Shown here: piece after piece, positions 12,716 through 20,450 of the stretch
Layout of the letters: every line of letters begins with the position of its first letter
Position numbering within the stretch: the first letter of the stretch is position 1
Source: Byssovorax sp.
Lineage (GTDB): Bacteria; Myxococcota_A; Polyangia; Polyangiales; Polyangiaceae
Length of the DNA: 44,096 bases
Direction of reading: 5' to 3'
Assembly: GCA_025362495.1 (NCBI GenBank)
Contig: JANYGI010000041.1
Location: 1-44,096, forward strand
Translations under genes and position numbers: made by a program
Notes under the pieces: generated by a model
The model's database searches: none
Seen by the model: only the letters and a program-made list of their open reading frames with translations
Told to the model about the DNA's origin: nothing

Positions 12716-12745
12716 AAACGACCTGCCTCTCCGGGTGGGTCGTTT
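12716..12745. terminator. Terminator after glnA
   Basis: AAACGACC (12716-12723) pairs with GGTCGTTT (12738-12745), and T-rich sequence (TGCTTTG) follows. On the opposite strand the A-rich arm gives a T run as well, so it may also stop transcription from the minus-strand gene at 12786-13346. Confidence 0.7.
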
Positions 12746-12785
12746 TGCTTTGTCGCTGCGCCTCACGCACCGGGCGCATGGCGGC

Positions 12786-13346
12786 TCAGCCGAGGCGATA
12801 CTCGTAGTGGACGATGGGATCGCCCACGGAGAAGCCGGCGATCCGCCGCATCGTCACCGCTCTGGCCCCCACGAGCTCGAGCCCGCGCTTGAAATAGGCA
12901 GTGATCGAGTACTCCATGTACACGTGGTGGTGCTCCTCGGGGATGCCGAAGAGGCGGAGCTCGACCTTGTTGTTCCCGGTGATCGTCGTCTCGGCCTGTC
13001 CGACGGTGTAGAAGTTCTGGTAGAGCAGGCGCCCCATCTCGGCGAACTTCTCCAGGCTCTTCGACGCGCGGAGATTCTTGTACGGACCCACGGTGAGCGA
13101 CCACTCGGCGCTCTTCTCGCCGAAGCGGAAGTCGCTCATCCGATCGCCGTTGTAGATGTCGCGCACCATCGCCTCCTGGAACGCGATGAACCGGGCGATG
13201 GGTATCGCCGTCGTCGCGAGGATCGAGCCCTCGAAGAGCGGATCGACGAGCGCGTGCTTCGCGAGGAACTCGGCGCAGCGCGCCTCGCCGATCTCCTGGA
13301 TGAGCATGGCTTTGCGAGCGAGGAACGCGGTGCCCTTCACTTCCAT
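12786..13346 (-). CDS. DUF2378/TIGR02265-like protein
   Basis: The product has 186 residues, starting MEVKGTAFLARKAMLIQEIG. The overall pattern matches my memory of the myxobacterial DUF2378 (TIGR02265) family: a VKG start, a helical first third, then FGEKSAEWSL, a phenylalanine/tyrosine-rich segment (LLYQNFYTVG), and a final beta-rich part ending VGDPIVHYEYRLG. The biochemical role is unknown; these proteins are often scattered in many copies in myxobacterial genomes. There are no membrane segments and no catalytic motif. It stands alone, convergent with glnA across a bidirectional terminator. Confidence 0.6.
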   Translation of the reverse strand: MEVKGTAFLARKAMLIQEIGEARCAEFLAKHALVDPLFEGSILATTAIPIARFIAFQEAMVRDIYNGDRMSDFRFGEKSAEWSLTVGPYKNLRASKSLEKFAEMGRLLYQNFYTVGQAETTITGNNKVELRLFGIPEEHHHVYMEYSITAYFKRGLELVGARAVTMRRIAGFSVGDPIVHYEYRLG

Positions 13347-13460
13347 GGTCGAGCCGTATCAGGCCGGGTCCCGGCCGCAAGCATCATCTCAGGACGTGTG
13401 CGGCACGTTACGTCATGTGTCGCCGCGAGGGCGTGATCCGGCCTCGTCGTCGGCGCCCCC

Positions 13461-13483
13461 TTGACTTAGTGTCCGTTTGACAC
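13461..13483 (+). promoter_or_regulatory. Palindromic operator-like site and -35-like box before the NrtR-like gene
   Basis: GTGTC (13469-13473) and GACAC (13479-13483) form an inverted repeat with a 5-base centre. It overlaps TTGACT (13461) and TTGACA (13477), both plausible -35 hexamers. The start codon is 34 bases downstream. The position suits autoregulation by the encoded Nudix/winged-helix protein, as is common for NrtR. No clean -10 box is seen. Confidence 0.45.
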
Positions 13484-13516
13484 CATTCTTCGTGTACAAG
13501 AAACACGGAGCCCCGG

Positions 13517-14206
13517 ATGACCTTCAGTTACAAGTACGAGCGGCCGGCGCTGGCCGTGGATTGCGTCGTGTTCGGCCTCGACGACGACGATCTCAAGGTC
13601 CTGCTCATCCGGCGCGACATCGAGCCATTCCAGGGCCGCTGGGCGCTCCCGGGCGGCTTCGTCCGCATGGACGAGACCGTCGACGAGGCCGCCAAGCGCG
13701 AGCTCGTGGAGGAGACGGGCGTCGGCCGCGTCTTCCTGGAGCAGCTCTACACCTTCAGCGCGCTCGATCGCGATCCGCGCGAGCGGGTGGTGTCGGTCGC
13801 CTACTTCGCCCTGGTGAACCTCTCCGATCACCGGGTCAAGGCCGCCACCGACGCGCGCGAGGCGGCCTGGTTCGCCACCTCGGATCTCCCCGCCCTGGCC
13901 TTCGATCACGAGATCATCGTCGACAAGGCCCTGGAGCGGCTCCGCGGCAAGGTGCGGTATCAGCCCGTCGGGTTCGAGCTCTTGCCCCCGAAATTCACGC
14001 TGCGGATGCTCCAGCGCCTCTACGAGAAGGTGCTGGAGAAGGCGCTCGACAAGCGGAACTTCCGCAAGAAGGTCCTCGCCATGGGCCTCCTGGAAGAGCT
14101 CGACGAGGTCGAGCAGGACGTGGCCCACCGCGCCGCGCGCCTCTATCGCTTCGACAAGAAGCGATATCGCGAGCTGGAAAAGCAGGGCTTCGACTTCGAG
14201 CTGTAG
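13517..14206 (+). CDS. Nudix-domain regulator, NrtR-like (Nudix plus winged helix)
   Basis: The product has 229 residues. The N-terminal Nudix domain (about 1-145) has a complete Nudix box, [20 protein letters not shown] followed by ETG. The C-terminal part (about 150-229: [39 protein letters not shown]) matches the winged helix of NrtR-type repressors, which control NAD biosynthesis and salvage genes and respond to ADP-ribose or NAD-derived ligands. Because the box is intact, ADP-ribose hydrolysis cannot be excluded. A palindrome lies just upstream, and a nicotinamidase-like gene lies 3 kb downstream on the same strand. NrtR is the likely family; the regulon is inferred. Confidence 0.8.
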   Translation: MTFSYKYERPALAVDCVVFGLDDDDLKVLLIRRDIEPFQGRWALPGGFVRMDETVDEAAKRELVEETGVGRVFLEQLYTFSALDRDPRERVVSVAYFALVNLSDHRVKAATDAREAAWFATSDLPALAFDHEIIVDKALERLRGKVRYQPVGFELLPPKFTLRMLQRLYEKVLEKALDKRNFRKKVLAMGLLEELDEVEQDVAHRAARLYRFDKKRYRELEKQGFDFEL

Positions 14207-14223
14207 CCCTCTCTCCCGCTTCT

Positions 14224-14261
14224 TCTGATTCCCATCTGACTCCCTTCTGACTCCCTTCTGA
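14224..14261. repeat. 11-bp tandem repeat bordering element A
   Basis: Three units of the form TCTGAYTCCCW (14224-14234, 14235-14245, 14246-14256) and a fourth TCTGA run straight into the left palindrome at 14264. The array lies just downstream of the NrtR-like stop codon. The second element (24161) also has a short TCTGA-containing repeat array on the same side. Confidence 0.7.
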
Positions 14262-14434
14262 TGTGTGGCGGGCCTCCGTGCCCGCCACATGGAGTCTCTC
14301 GAGCACCACAGACCCTCTGGATCGGGCCAGGAGCACCGGTTTGTGAATGGGTTTGCTCATCAGAGAAGATCCCGGACGGTCTGGGTTGCTATTGCAGTTC
14401 CATGTGGCGGGCACGGAAGCCCGCCCCACACGGA
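14258..14434. repeat. Element A: paired inverted palindromes with spacer (REPIN/MITE-like)
   Basis: The left unit is TGTGGCGGGC, loop CTCCGT, GCCCGCCACA (14264-14289), a 10-bp perfect stem, followed by TGGAGTCTCTC. The right unit, CATGTGGCGGGCACGGAAGC and on to CCCCACAC (14401-14431), is the same motif in inverse orientation. About 110 bp lie between them, including CAGACCCTCTGGATCGGGCC. Element B shares both ends, the GGAGTCTCTC flank and most of this internal block, so the two are homologous. No coding capacity or transposase is present. It lies between the NrtR-like and PP2C genes and would be transcribed if they form one unit. Confidence 0.75.
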
Positions 14435-14467
14435 GGCTCTGACACGCCAGGGCTTCGGGGAGATGTC

Positions 14468-15304
14468 ATGTCCTTTTGCGACCTGTTCCAGATCGCGGGC
14501 GGGAGTGTGCCCGGACGCAGCCACATCACGGTGGGGAAAGGCAATCAGGATGCCTATCACTGGTGCCTCGAAGAGAATTCGCTCGTCGCCGTCGTCTGTG
14601 ACGGCTGCGGCAGCGGCGCGGAGAGCGAGGTCGGCGCGGCGATCGGCGCTCGCCTCCTCGTGGCGGAGATCACCCGGGCGATCCAGCTCGGCCGCGCGAT
14701 CGAGTCGCCTGAGCTCTGGGAGTCCGTCCGGCAAAACGTGCTCGCGCGGCTCTCGGATCTCGTCTCGGCCATGGGGGGAAAGCGCTCGCACCTGGTGTCG
14801 GAGATGTTCCTCTTCACCGTGGTCGGGCTCGCGGTGGCCCCGGATCGTGCGGTGATCTTCGCGGCAGGAGATGGCCTGTTCGCCGTCGGCGACGACGTGG
14901 AGCGGCTCGGGCCCTTCGCGCGCAACGAGCCGCCTTATCTCGGCTATGGCCTCCTCGATCCGGATCCGGTCAGGCCCTCGTCTCCGCGGCTGATCGTTCA
15001 CCGGGCGTTCCCGGCGAGTGAGCTCGATTCCGTCTTGCTCGGCACCGACGGCGCGGCGGACCTGCTCGCGCTCGCCGATAGGGCCTTGCCCGGCGGAGAT
15101 GGAGAGTCGGTGGGCAAGCTGAGCCGGTTCTGGGAGGAGGCGAGTCATTTCACCAATCGAGACGCCGTGCGGCGGCGCCTCGCGCGGATCAACCGCGAGA
15201 TCACCAGGCCTGTCTGGGACGAGCGGCGCCTGGCGAGAGAGCCGGGGTTGCTCGAGGACGACACCACGATCGTCGTCGTCCGGCGTCGTTGTCAGGAGAG
15301 CTGA
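14468..15304 (+). CDS. PP2C-type Ser/Thr phosphatase (YegK-like)
   Basis: The product has 278 residues. The ATG at 14468 is preceded by GGGGAG. PP2C metal-binding motifs are present in a compact form: GNQDAYHW (Asp28), VAVVCDGCGSG (Asp45-Gly46), IFAAGDGLFAVGDD, LLGTDGAADLL and EDDTTIVVVRR (Asp264-Asp265). The enzyme should remove phosphate from Ser/Thr in the cytoplasm. The next gene, an atypical kinase, begins two bases after its stop, and a vWA gene follows in the same run. This is the kinase/phosphatase/vWA triad known from E. coli YegI-YegK-YegL and from ter loci (TerY-P). The phosphatase probably reverses the kinase's action. Confidence 0.86.
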   Translation: MSFCDLFQIAGGSVPGRSHITVGKGNQDAYHWCLEENSLVAVVCDGCGSGAESEVGAAIGARLLVAEITRAIQLGRAIESPELWESVRQNVLARLSDLVSAMGGKRSHLVSEMFLFTVVGLAVAPDRAVIFAAGDGLFAVGDDVERLGPFARNEPPYLGYGLLDPDPVRPSSPRLIVHRAFPASELDSVLLGTDGAADLLALADRALPGGDGESVGKLSRFWEEASHFTNRDAVRRRLARINREITRPVWDERRLAREPGLLEDDTTIVVVRRRCQES

Positions 15305-15306
15305 TC

Positions 15307-17235
15307 ATGCTGGCGCAAATCTTCGGGAAATCCTCCAGGATGGATGTCTACGTCGGCGGCAAGCGGGTCACGGTGAACCCCCAGGCGTCGGTCGGCAAAG
15401 GCGGTGAAGCCGACGTCTTCGATCTCGGCAGCGGGACGGTGCTCAAGCTCTGGAAGACACCGGAGCACGCCGATTTCGAGGGGATGCCGGCCGAGCAAGA
15501 CGCCGCGCGGGCGAGGATCGACCTTCACCAGCAGAAGATCCGCGCCTTCCCCCGCGGGCTCCCGGCGCGGGTGGTCGCGCCCGCCGCGCTCGCCACCGAC
15601 AAGAGCGGTCAACGCATCCTAGGGTACACGATGACCTTCGTCGACGGGGCCGAGGTGCTGATGCGCTTCGGCGATCCCAGGCTCCGCGATCTGGCGGAGT
15701 CGAGCGCGCGGGCCCTGGTCGATCTCCATGGCACGGTGGCCGGGCTGCACGCGATGGGCGTGGTGATCGGGGATTTCAACGATCTCAATGTCCTCGTCAA
15801 GGACGAGCAAGCCTACCTGATCGACGCCGACAGCTTCCAGTTCGGCGGCTTCCTCTGCCGGGTGTTCACCGAGCGCTTCGTCGATCCGATCCACTGCGAT
15901 CCGCTGGAGTCGCGGCCCGTCCTCTGCAAACCATACTCGGTCGACTCCGACTGGTACGCCTTCGCGGTGATGGTGATGCAAACGCTGCTCTCCGTCGGCC
16001 CCTACGGCGGCATTTACAGGCCGAAGTCCGTCGCGGCCCGCCTGCCCGAGTGCGCCCGGCCGCTGCGGCGGATCACGGTGTTCCACCCCGAGGTGCTCTA
16101 TCCCAAGCCCGCTGCGCCGTATGCCGTGCTCCCGGACGATCTGCTCCACCACCTTCATCAGGTCTTCGAGGGTGATCGGCGGGGAGCCTTTCCCCGCGCG
16201 CTGATCGAGGATCTCGGGTGGACGCGCTGCCCCGCCTGCGCGGCCGGCCACGCGCGGGCGGTGTGCCCGTTCTGCGTCACCACCGCTCCTGCGGCCCTGA
16301 AGGAGATCACCGTCGTTCGCGGCGAGGTGACGGCGAGCCGGATCTTCGCGACGAAGGGCGTGATCCTCGCGGCGACGGTCGAGGACGGGGAGCTTCGCTA
16401 TCTCGTCCACGAAGGGCGAGAGTACCGCCGCGAGGACGGCCGCGTGGTCCTGAATGGCCCGCTCGATCTCCTCGCGCGCTTCGCGGTCCGCGGCGATCAA
16501 ACCTTCCTTGCGCGCGGATCGAAGGTGATTATCCTCGAAGGAGGAGCGGTGACGGGCAAGCTCCAGGTCGACCGCGTCGGGATGCGGCCGGTCTTCGCCG
16601 TCAACGCCCACCACCGCTACTGGGTCCAGGGCGGGCGGCTACTGCGCAGCGACGAGGGATCGCGCACAGGCATGCTCCTCGACGCGGCGTCACCCCCGTT
16701 CGCCATCGGCGAGGTGCTCGCGGGGCAGACGCGGATCTGGGTGGGAGAGCGCCATGGATTCGGCTTCTACCGCGCCGGCAACCTGTCCGTGGCCTTCGTC
16801 TTCGACGCCGATCGCCCCGGGATCAAGGACACGGTGAAGCTGCCTTTTCTCGCCGGCCAGCTCGTCGACGCCACCTGCGTCGTCGGCGACGACCGCGCCT
16901 GGGTGCTGCTCGCGGCGCAGTCGGCGGGCCGCACGCGCCATCAATGCGTCGTCGTCGCGCGCACCGGCGAGGTGATCGCCACCGCCGAGGGCGACGCCGA
17001 CGACGGCACCTGGCTCGGCACCCTGCGCGGCAAGTGCGCTGTCGGATCCTTCTTGCTCGCCGCGACCGACAGCGGGTTGGTGCGCGTCGAGGAGAAGCAC
17101 GGCGCTCTCGTCGAGACGCGCCAGTTCCCCGACACCGAGCCCTTCGTCACCCGCGCTTCGACGCTGCTCGCCGGCCCGCGAGCCCTCCACGTCGTCGAGG
17201 CCACCACGATTCACACGCTCCGCATCCGGGCGTGA
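15307..17235 (+). CDS. Atypical protein kinase with zinc ribbon and C-terminal repeat region (YegI-like)
   Basis: The product has 642 residues; the ATG at 15307 has GGAG upstream and starts 2 bases after the PP2C stop. The kinase fold is visible but divergent: glycine loop SVGKGGEADVF, Lys47 in VLKLWK, a catalytic loop VIGDFNDLNVLV replacing HRDLKPEN (Asp156 and Asn161 kept) and IDADSFQ in place of DFG (Asp173). This GDFND/DADS version is typical of the YegI/TerY-P kinases. A zinc ribbon follows (RCPACAAGHARAVCPFC; Cys308, 311, 320, 323). The last 300 residues are beta-rich (GRVVLNGPLDLLARFAVRGD, ALHVVEATTIHTLRIR), like a propeller. Likely partners are the adjacent PP2C and vWA proteins. Confidence 0.82.
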   Translation: MLAQIFGKSSRMDVYVGGKRVTVNPQASVGKGGEADVFDLGSGTVLKLWKTPEHADFEGMPAEQDAARARIDLHQQKIRAFPRGLPARVVAPAALATDKSGQRILGYTMTFVDGAEVLMRFGDPRLRDLAESSARALVDLHGTVAGLHAMGVVIGDFNDLNVLVKDEQAYLIDADSFQFGGFLCRVFTERFVDPIHCDPLESRPVLCKPYSVDSDWYAFAVMVMQTLLSVGPYGGIYRPKSVAARLPECARPLRRITVFHPEVLYPKPAAPYAVLPDDLLHHLHQVFEGDRRGAFPRALIEDLGWTRCPACAAGHARAVCPFCVTTAPAALKEITVVRGEVTASRIFATKGVILAATVEDGELRYLVHEGREYRREDGRVVLNGPLDLLARFAVRGDQTFLARGSKVIILEGGAVTGKLQVDRVGMRPVFAVNAHHRYWVQGGRLLRSDEGSRTGMLLDAASPPFAIGEVLAGQTRIWVGERHGFGFYRAGNLSVAFVFDADRPGIKDTVKLPFLAGQLVDATCVVGDDRAWVLLAAQSAGRTRHQCVVVARTGEVIATAEGDADDGTWLGTLRGKCAVGSFLLAATDSGLVRVEEKHGALVETRQFPDTEPFVTRASTLLAGPRALHVVEATTIHTLRIRA

Positions 17236-17258
17236 TTCACCGAGAGGAGACCAGAACA

Positions 17259-18305
17259 ATGACTCGCACCGAGCTTCCGCTCCCCGCGTTCTACGATCCG
17301 AAATCCACCGAGCGCTGGGGATACCACCCCGATCAACAGGCCGTCTTCAACGCGGCGACCGCGTTCCAGAAGATGCACGCCATCAAGCCTTCGGGCTCCG
17401 ACAAGGAGAACGTTCACCTCCTGCTCATCGACGTCCAGAAAGACTTCTGCCACCCCGAAGGCTCGCTCTACGTGGCCGGGCGGAGCGGGCGCGGCGCCAT
17501 CGACGACAGCCGCCGCCTCGCCGAGTTCGTCTACCGCAACCTGGGCTCGATCACCGCCGTGACCACCACGATGGATACCCACTTTGCGTACCAGATCTTC
17601 TTCCCCTCGTTCTGGGTCGACACGGAGGGCAACGCGCTCCAGCCCTACCGCGAGATCACCATGGCCCAGATCGACGCAGGGGAGGTGCGCCCCAACCCCT
17701 CTGTCGCGAAGTGGCTCTGCGGCGGCAATTACCCCTGGCTGATGGCGCAGGCGCGGCACTACTGCGAATCGCTGGAGAAGGCTGGCAAATACAAGCTCTA
17801 CCTCTGGCCGCCGCACTGCCTGCTCGGGAGCGACGGACACGCCCTCGTCGGGGCCATCCACGAGGCGCGCCTCTTCCACTCGTTCGCGCGAGGAATGCAG
17901 TCGTACGTCGAGGTCAAGGGCGGTAACCCGCTGACGGAGAACTACTCGGTGATGCAGCCCGAGGTGCTGACGCGCCACGACGGGCAGCCGCTGGCGCAAA
18001 AGAACACGCTCTTCCTGAAGACGCTGCTCCAGGCCGACGCGGTGATCATCGCCGGACAGGCCGCGAGCCACTGCGTGAAGAGCTCGATCGACGACATCCT
18101 CCAGGAGATCTGCACCCGGGATCCGGCGCTGGCGAAGAAAGTCTACGTGATGACCGACTGCATGTCTTCGGTCACGGTCCCCGACGGCGCCGGCGGGTTC
18201 TTCGCCGACTACACGAGCGAGGCCGAGGCCGCGCTCCGGCGCTTCGCCGACGCGGGGATGAACCTGGTCAAGAGCACCGACGCGCTCTCGAGCTGGCTCC
18301 GCTGA
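17259..18305 (+). CDS. Nicotinamidase-like cysteine hydrolase (isochorismatase fold, long form)
   Basis: The product has 348 residues, against about 200 for PncA, with an extra N-terminus and inserted segments. The ATG at 17259 follows GAGAGGAGACC. The catalytic triad is present: Asp58 (LLIDVQKDF), Lys220 (VEVKGGNPLTENYS) and Cys272 (AGQAASHCVKSS). A PncA-type metal site is suggested by Asp106 and His108 (TTMDTHF) and by LWPPHCLLGSDGHAL. The expected reaction is nicotinamide to nicotinic acid plus ammonia, the first step of the deamidating NAD salvage route, but the long form could use another amide. It lies inside the PP2C-kinase-vWA run, with only 23 bases after the kinase gene. Confidence 0.8.
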   Translation: MTRTELPLPAFYDPKSTERWGYHPDQQAVFNAATAFQKMHAIKPSGSDKENVHLLLIDVQKDFCHPEGSLYVAGRSGRGAIDDSRRLAEFVYRNLGSITAVTTTMDTHFAYQIFFPSFWVDTEGNALQPYREITMAQIDAGEVRPNPSVAKWLCGGNYPWLMAQARHYCESLEKAGKYKLYLWPPHCLLGSDGHALVGAIHEARLFHSFARGMQSYVEVKGGNPLTENYSVMQPEVLTRHDGQPLAQKNTLFLKTLLQADAVIIAGQAASHCVKSSIDDILQEICTRDPALAKKVYVMTDCMSSVTVPDGAGGFFADYTSEAEAALRRFADAGMNLVKSTDALSSWLR

Positions 18306-18376
18306 ACCGTACTGACGCACCGGACCGCGACTGTCCGGGAGCGGACTCCGACCATCGTGACGCTACAGGAGATCTC

Positions 18377-19198
18377 ATGAACGGCAATGACGACAATGGC
18401 AAGGTTCGCCCCGGCGGCGTGAACATCAAGAAGCTTCTCCAGGATGCCGAGGACGAGGGCAAGCTCTCTCCGGCCGCGGTACAGGCCCTGAACGTCATCG
18501 ATCTCGGCGCGCAGATCCAGGCCGGCCTCGGCGCTTCGGTCGACGACGTGCAGTCGTCGGAGGTGGTGCTGGTGACGATCATGCCCGACGATTCGGGCTC
18601 GATCCAGCACGGCAACAACGCGGAGGCGGTGCGCAGCGGGCACAACCTGGTGCTCGGCGCCCTCGTCGACTCCAGGCAGCGCGACTCGATCCTGGCGCAC
18701 AACCGGTATCTCAACGGGCACGTGCTCTACCCGTATTGCCCCATCGCCAAGGCGATCAAGATGGACAGGAGCAACTACGATCCCAGGCTCGGGACTCCGC
18801 TCTACGACCAGACGGTGGTGCTCCTCGCGACGGTGATCGCCAAGGCCCAGGAGTTCGCCAACAACGGGGTCCCGGCGCGGACGGTGACCCTGATCATCAC
18901 CGACGGCGGCGACGCCGGATCGACCTGGGCCAGGGCCAGGGACGTCAAGGTGCTCGTGCGCGACATGATGCAGTCGGAGAGCCACATCGTCGCTGCGATG
19001 GGCATCGACGACGGGAGCACGAACTTTCGCGACGTGTTCCGGAGCATGGGTATCGACGACCGGTGGATCCTCACGCCCGGCAAGGACGCGGCCGAGATCC
19101 GCAAAGCGTTCCTGATGTTCTCGCAGTCGGCGGTGCGAGCCAGCCAGGGCGGGGCCACGTTCTCTCGCGCCGCGGCAGGTGGGTTTGGCAGCCCGTAG
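18377..19198 (+). CDS. von Willebrand factor A domain protein (TerY/YegL-like)
   Basis: The product has 273 residues; ACAGGAG precedes the ATG. After about 60 residues of helical lead, the vWA domain has a complete metal-ion-dependent adhesion site: Asp71-x-Ser73-x-Ser75 in MPDDSGSIQ, Thr140 in LGTPLYDQT and Asp176 in LIITDGGDAGS. It ends with a Ser/Ala/Gly-rich tail. In the TerY-P triad the vWA protein is thought to act as a metal-dependent scaffold or phosphorylation substrate for the kinase/phosphatase pair. It is the last gene of the run and is convergent with the kinase at 19208 across 9 bases. Confidence 0.85.
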   Translation: MNGNDDNGKVRPGGVNIKKLLQDAEDEGKLSPAAVQALNVIDLGAQIQAGLGASVDDVQSSEVVLVTIMPDDSGSIQHGNNAEAVRSGHNLVLGALVDSRQRDSILAHNRYLNGHVLYPYCPIAKAIKMDRSNYDPRLGTPLYDQTVVLLATVIAKAQEFANNGVPARTVTLIITDGGDAGSTWARARDVKVLVRDMMQSESHIVAAMGIDDGSTNFRDVFRSMGIDDRWILTPGKDAAEIRKAFLMFSQSAVRASQGGATFSRAAAGGFGSP

Positions 19199-19207
19199 GC
19201 TGTCAGA

Positions 19208-20287
19208 CTACCGGTGGCCCATCACGGCCATCACCAGCAGCAGCATCACCACGCCGAGGGCCACGCCGGCGCCGGCGGCGATCAGCACCACGCTGCGGAG
19301 TGAGAGCGCCTTCGAGGGCACCTTGCCGCGGGCGATCGTCCCGACCTCGTCGACGGCGAGATCGCTGGCGCGGCGCTGCGTCTCGCCCACGCTGCGGTCG
19401 GTGGTGCGGCGGCCGAGCGAGCGGAAGCGCACGGCCTTCATCTCGCGCATCGCGCCGTCCATCTGCTTGCTGAGCAGGCCGGAGTTCGACGTGCGCTCGT
19501 CGCGCTCGCGCTTCAGGCAGGCGTCGACGATGGCGCAGACGCTGGGCGGCAGATCGGTCTTGCGCGTCATCACGGGATCGCAGTCCTGCGTGAGGATGCG
19601 GACCATGAGCGCGTTGTAGTTGGCTGCCTGGTGCGGCAGCGTGCCGGTGAGCGCCTCGTACATGACGATGCCGAGCGACCAGATGTCGGCGCGACCGTCG
19701 ATGTCCTCGCGGCCGCCGGCCTGCTCCGGGCTCATGTACGCGGGCGATCCGACGACGGTGCCGGTGCGCGTGAGCGTGAAGTTGTGGCCGGTGTCGAAGA
19801 CCTTGCTGATGCCGAAGTCGAGGATCTTGGCGACAGGCTGGCCCGCGTTGTTCTTGCCGACGAAGATGTTCGCGGGCTTCAGATCGCGGTGAATGATGCC
19901 GTTGGCGTGCGCCAGCTCGAGCGCCTTGGCCACGCCGACGAACATCTCGAGCAGGGGCTCGGGGGCGATGGTGCCCTCGCGGCGGAGCTTCTCGTCGAGG
20001 CCTTCGCCTTCGAGGAGCTCGAACACCAGGAAGGGCGAGCCGTCCTCGGCCTGGCCGAGGTCCAGGATCTCGACGATGCTCGGGCTGCGCACCCGGCCGC
20101 TGGCCTTGGCCTCGTTGAAGAAGCGCTGCAGCGCGACCGCGTCTTCGGCGACGTCGGGGCGCATGATCTTCAGCGCCACGTCGCGGTCGATCAGCTCGTT
20201 GCGCGCGTGCCACACGGCGCCGCTCGCTCCCGAGCCGAGGAGCCGGATGAGACGGTAACGAGACTGGAGCAGATCGCCGGAATTCAA
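19208..20287 (-). CDS. Ser/Thr protein kinase with C-terminal membrane anchor
   Basis: The product has 359 residues. It is a complete Hanks-type domain: LLGSGASGAVWHA, Lys40 in VALKIM, HRDLKPAN from 133, DFG at 157-159 and [12 protein letters not shown] short basic and polar linker (about 290-325) follows, then one membrane helix (VVLIAAGAGVALGVVMLLLV) and only a few residues beyond. There is no sensor domain outside, so input probably comes from cytosolic or membrane partners. It converges on the vWA gene, and whether it belongs to that system is unknown. Confidence 0.9.
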   Translation of the reverse strand: MNSGDLLQSRYRLIRLLGSGASGAVWHARNELIDRDVALKIMRPDVAEDAVALQRFFNEAKASGRVRSPSIVEILDLGQAEDGSPFLVFELLEGEGLDEKLRREGTIAPEPLLEMFVGVAKALELAHANGIIHRDLKPANIFVGKNNAGQPVAKILDFGISKVFDTGHNFTLTRTGTVVGSPAYMSPEQAGGREDIDGRADIWSLGIVMYEALTGTLPHQAANYNALMVRILTQDCDPVMTRKTDLPPSVCAIVDACLKRERDERTSNSGLLSKQMDGAMREMKAVRFRSLGRRTTDRSVGETQRRASDLAVDEVGTIARGKVPSKALSLRSVVLIAAGAGVALGVVMLLLVMAVMGHR

Positions 20288-20450
20288 ACGGATCCTGGAG
20301 CGAGGATGATCATGGGCGGCGCGATGGTCGGACAGGCGTGCGCCAGCGAGAGGATACCCGCAACCCTACCGTAAGCCGCAAGCCCCACGAACGACATACG
20401 GTCCGACGTGACCGAAATGCCGTGAATGCAAGGGCGGCAGCGAGGCGAGC

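Noticed and set aside
12786-13346. Heme-binding sensor of the HNOB type
   Set aside because: Only loose size and pattern similarity; no conserved proximal His motif could be identified, so I kept the DUF2378-like label.
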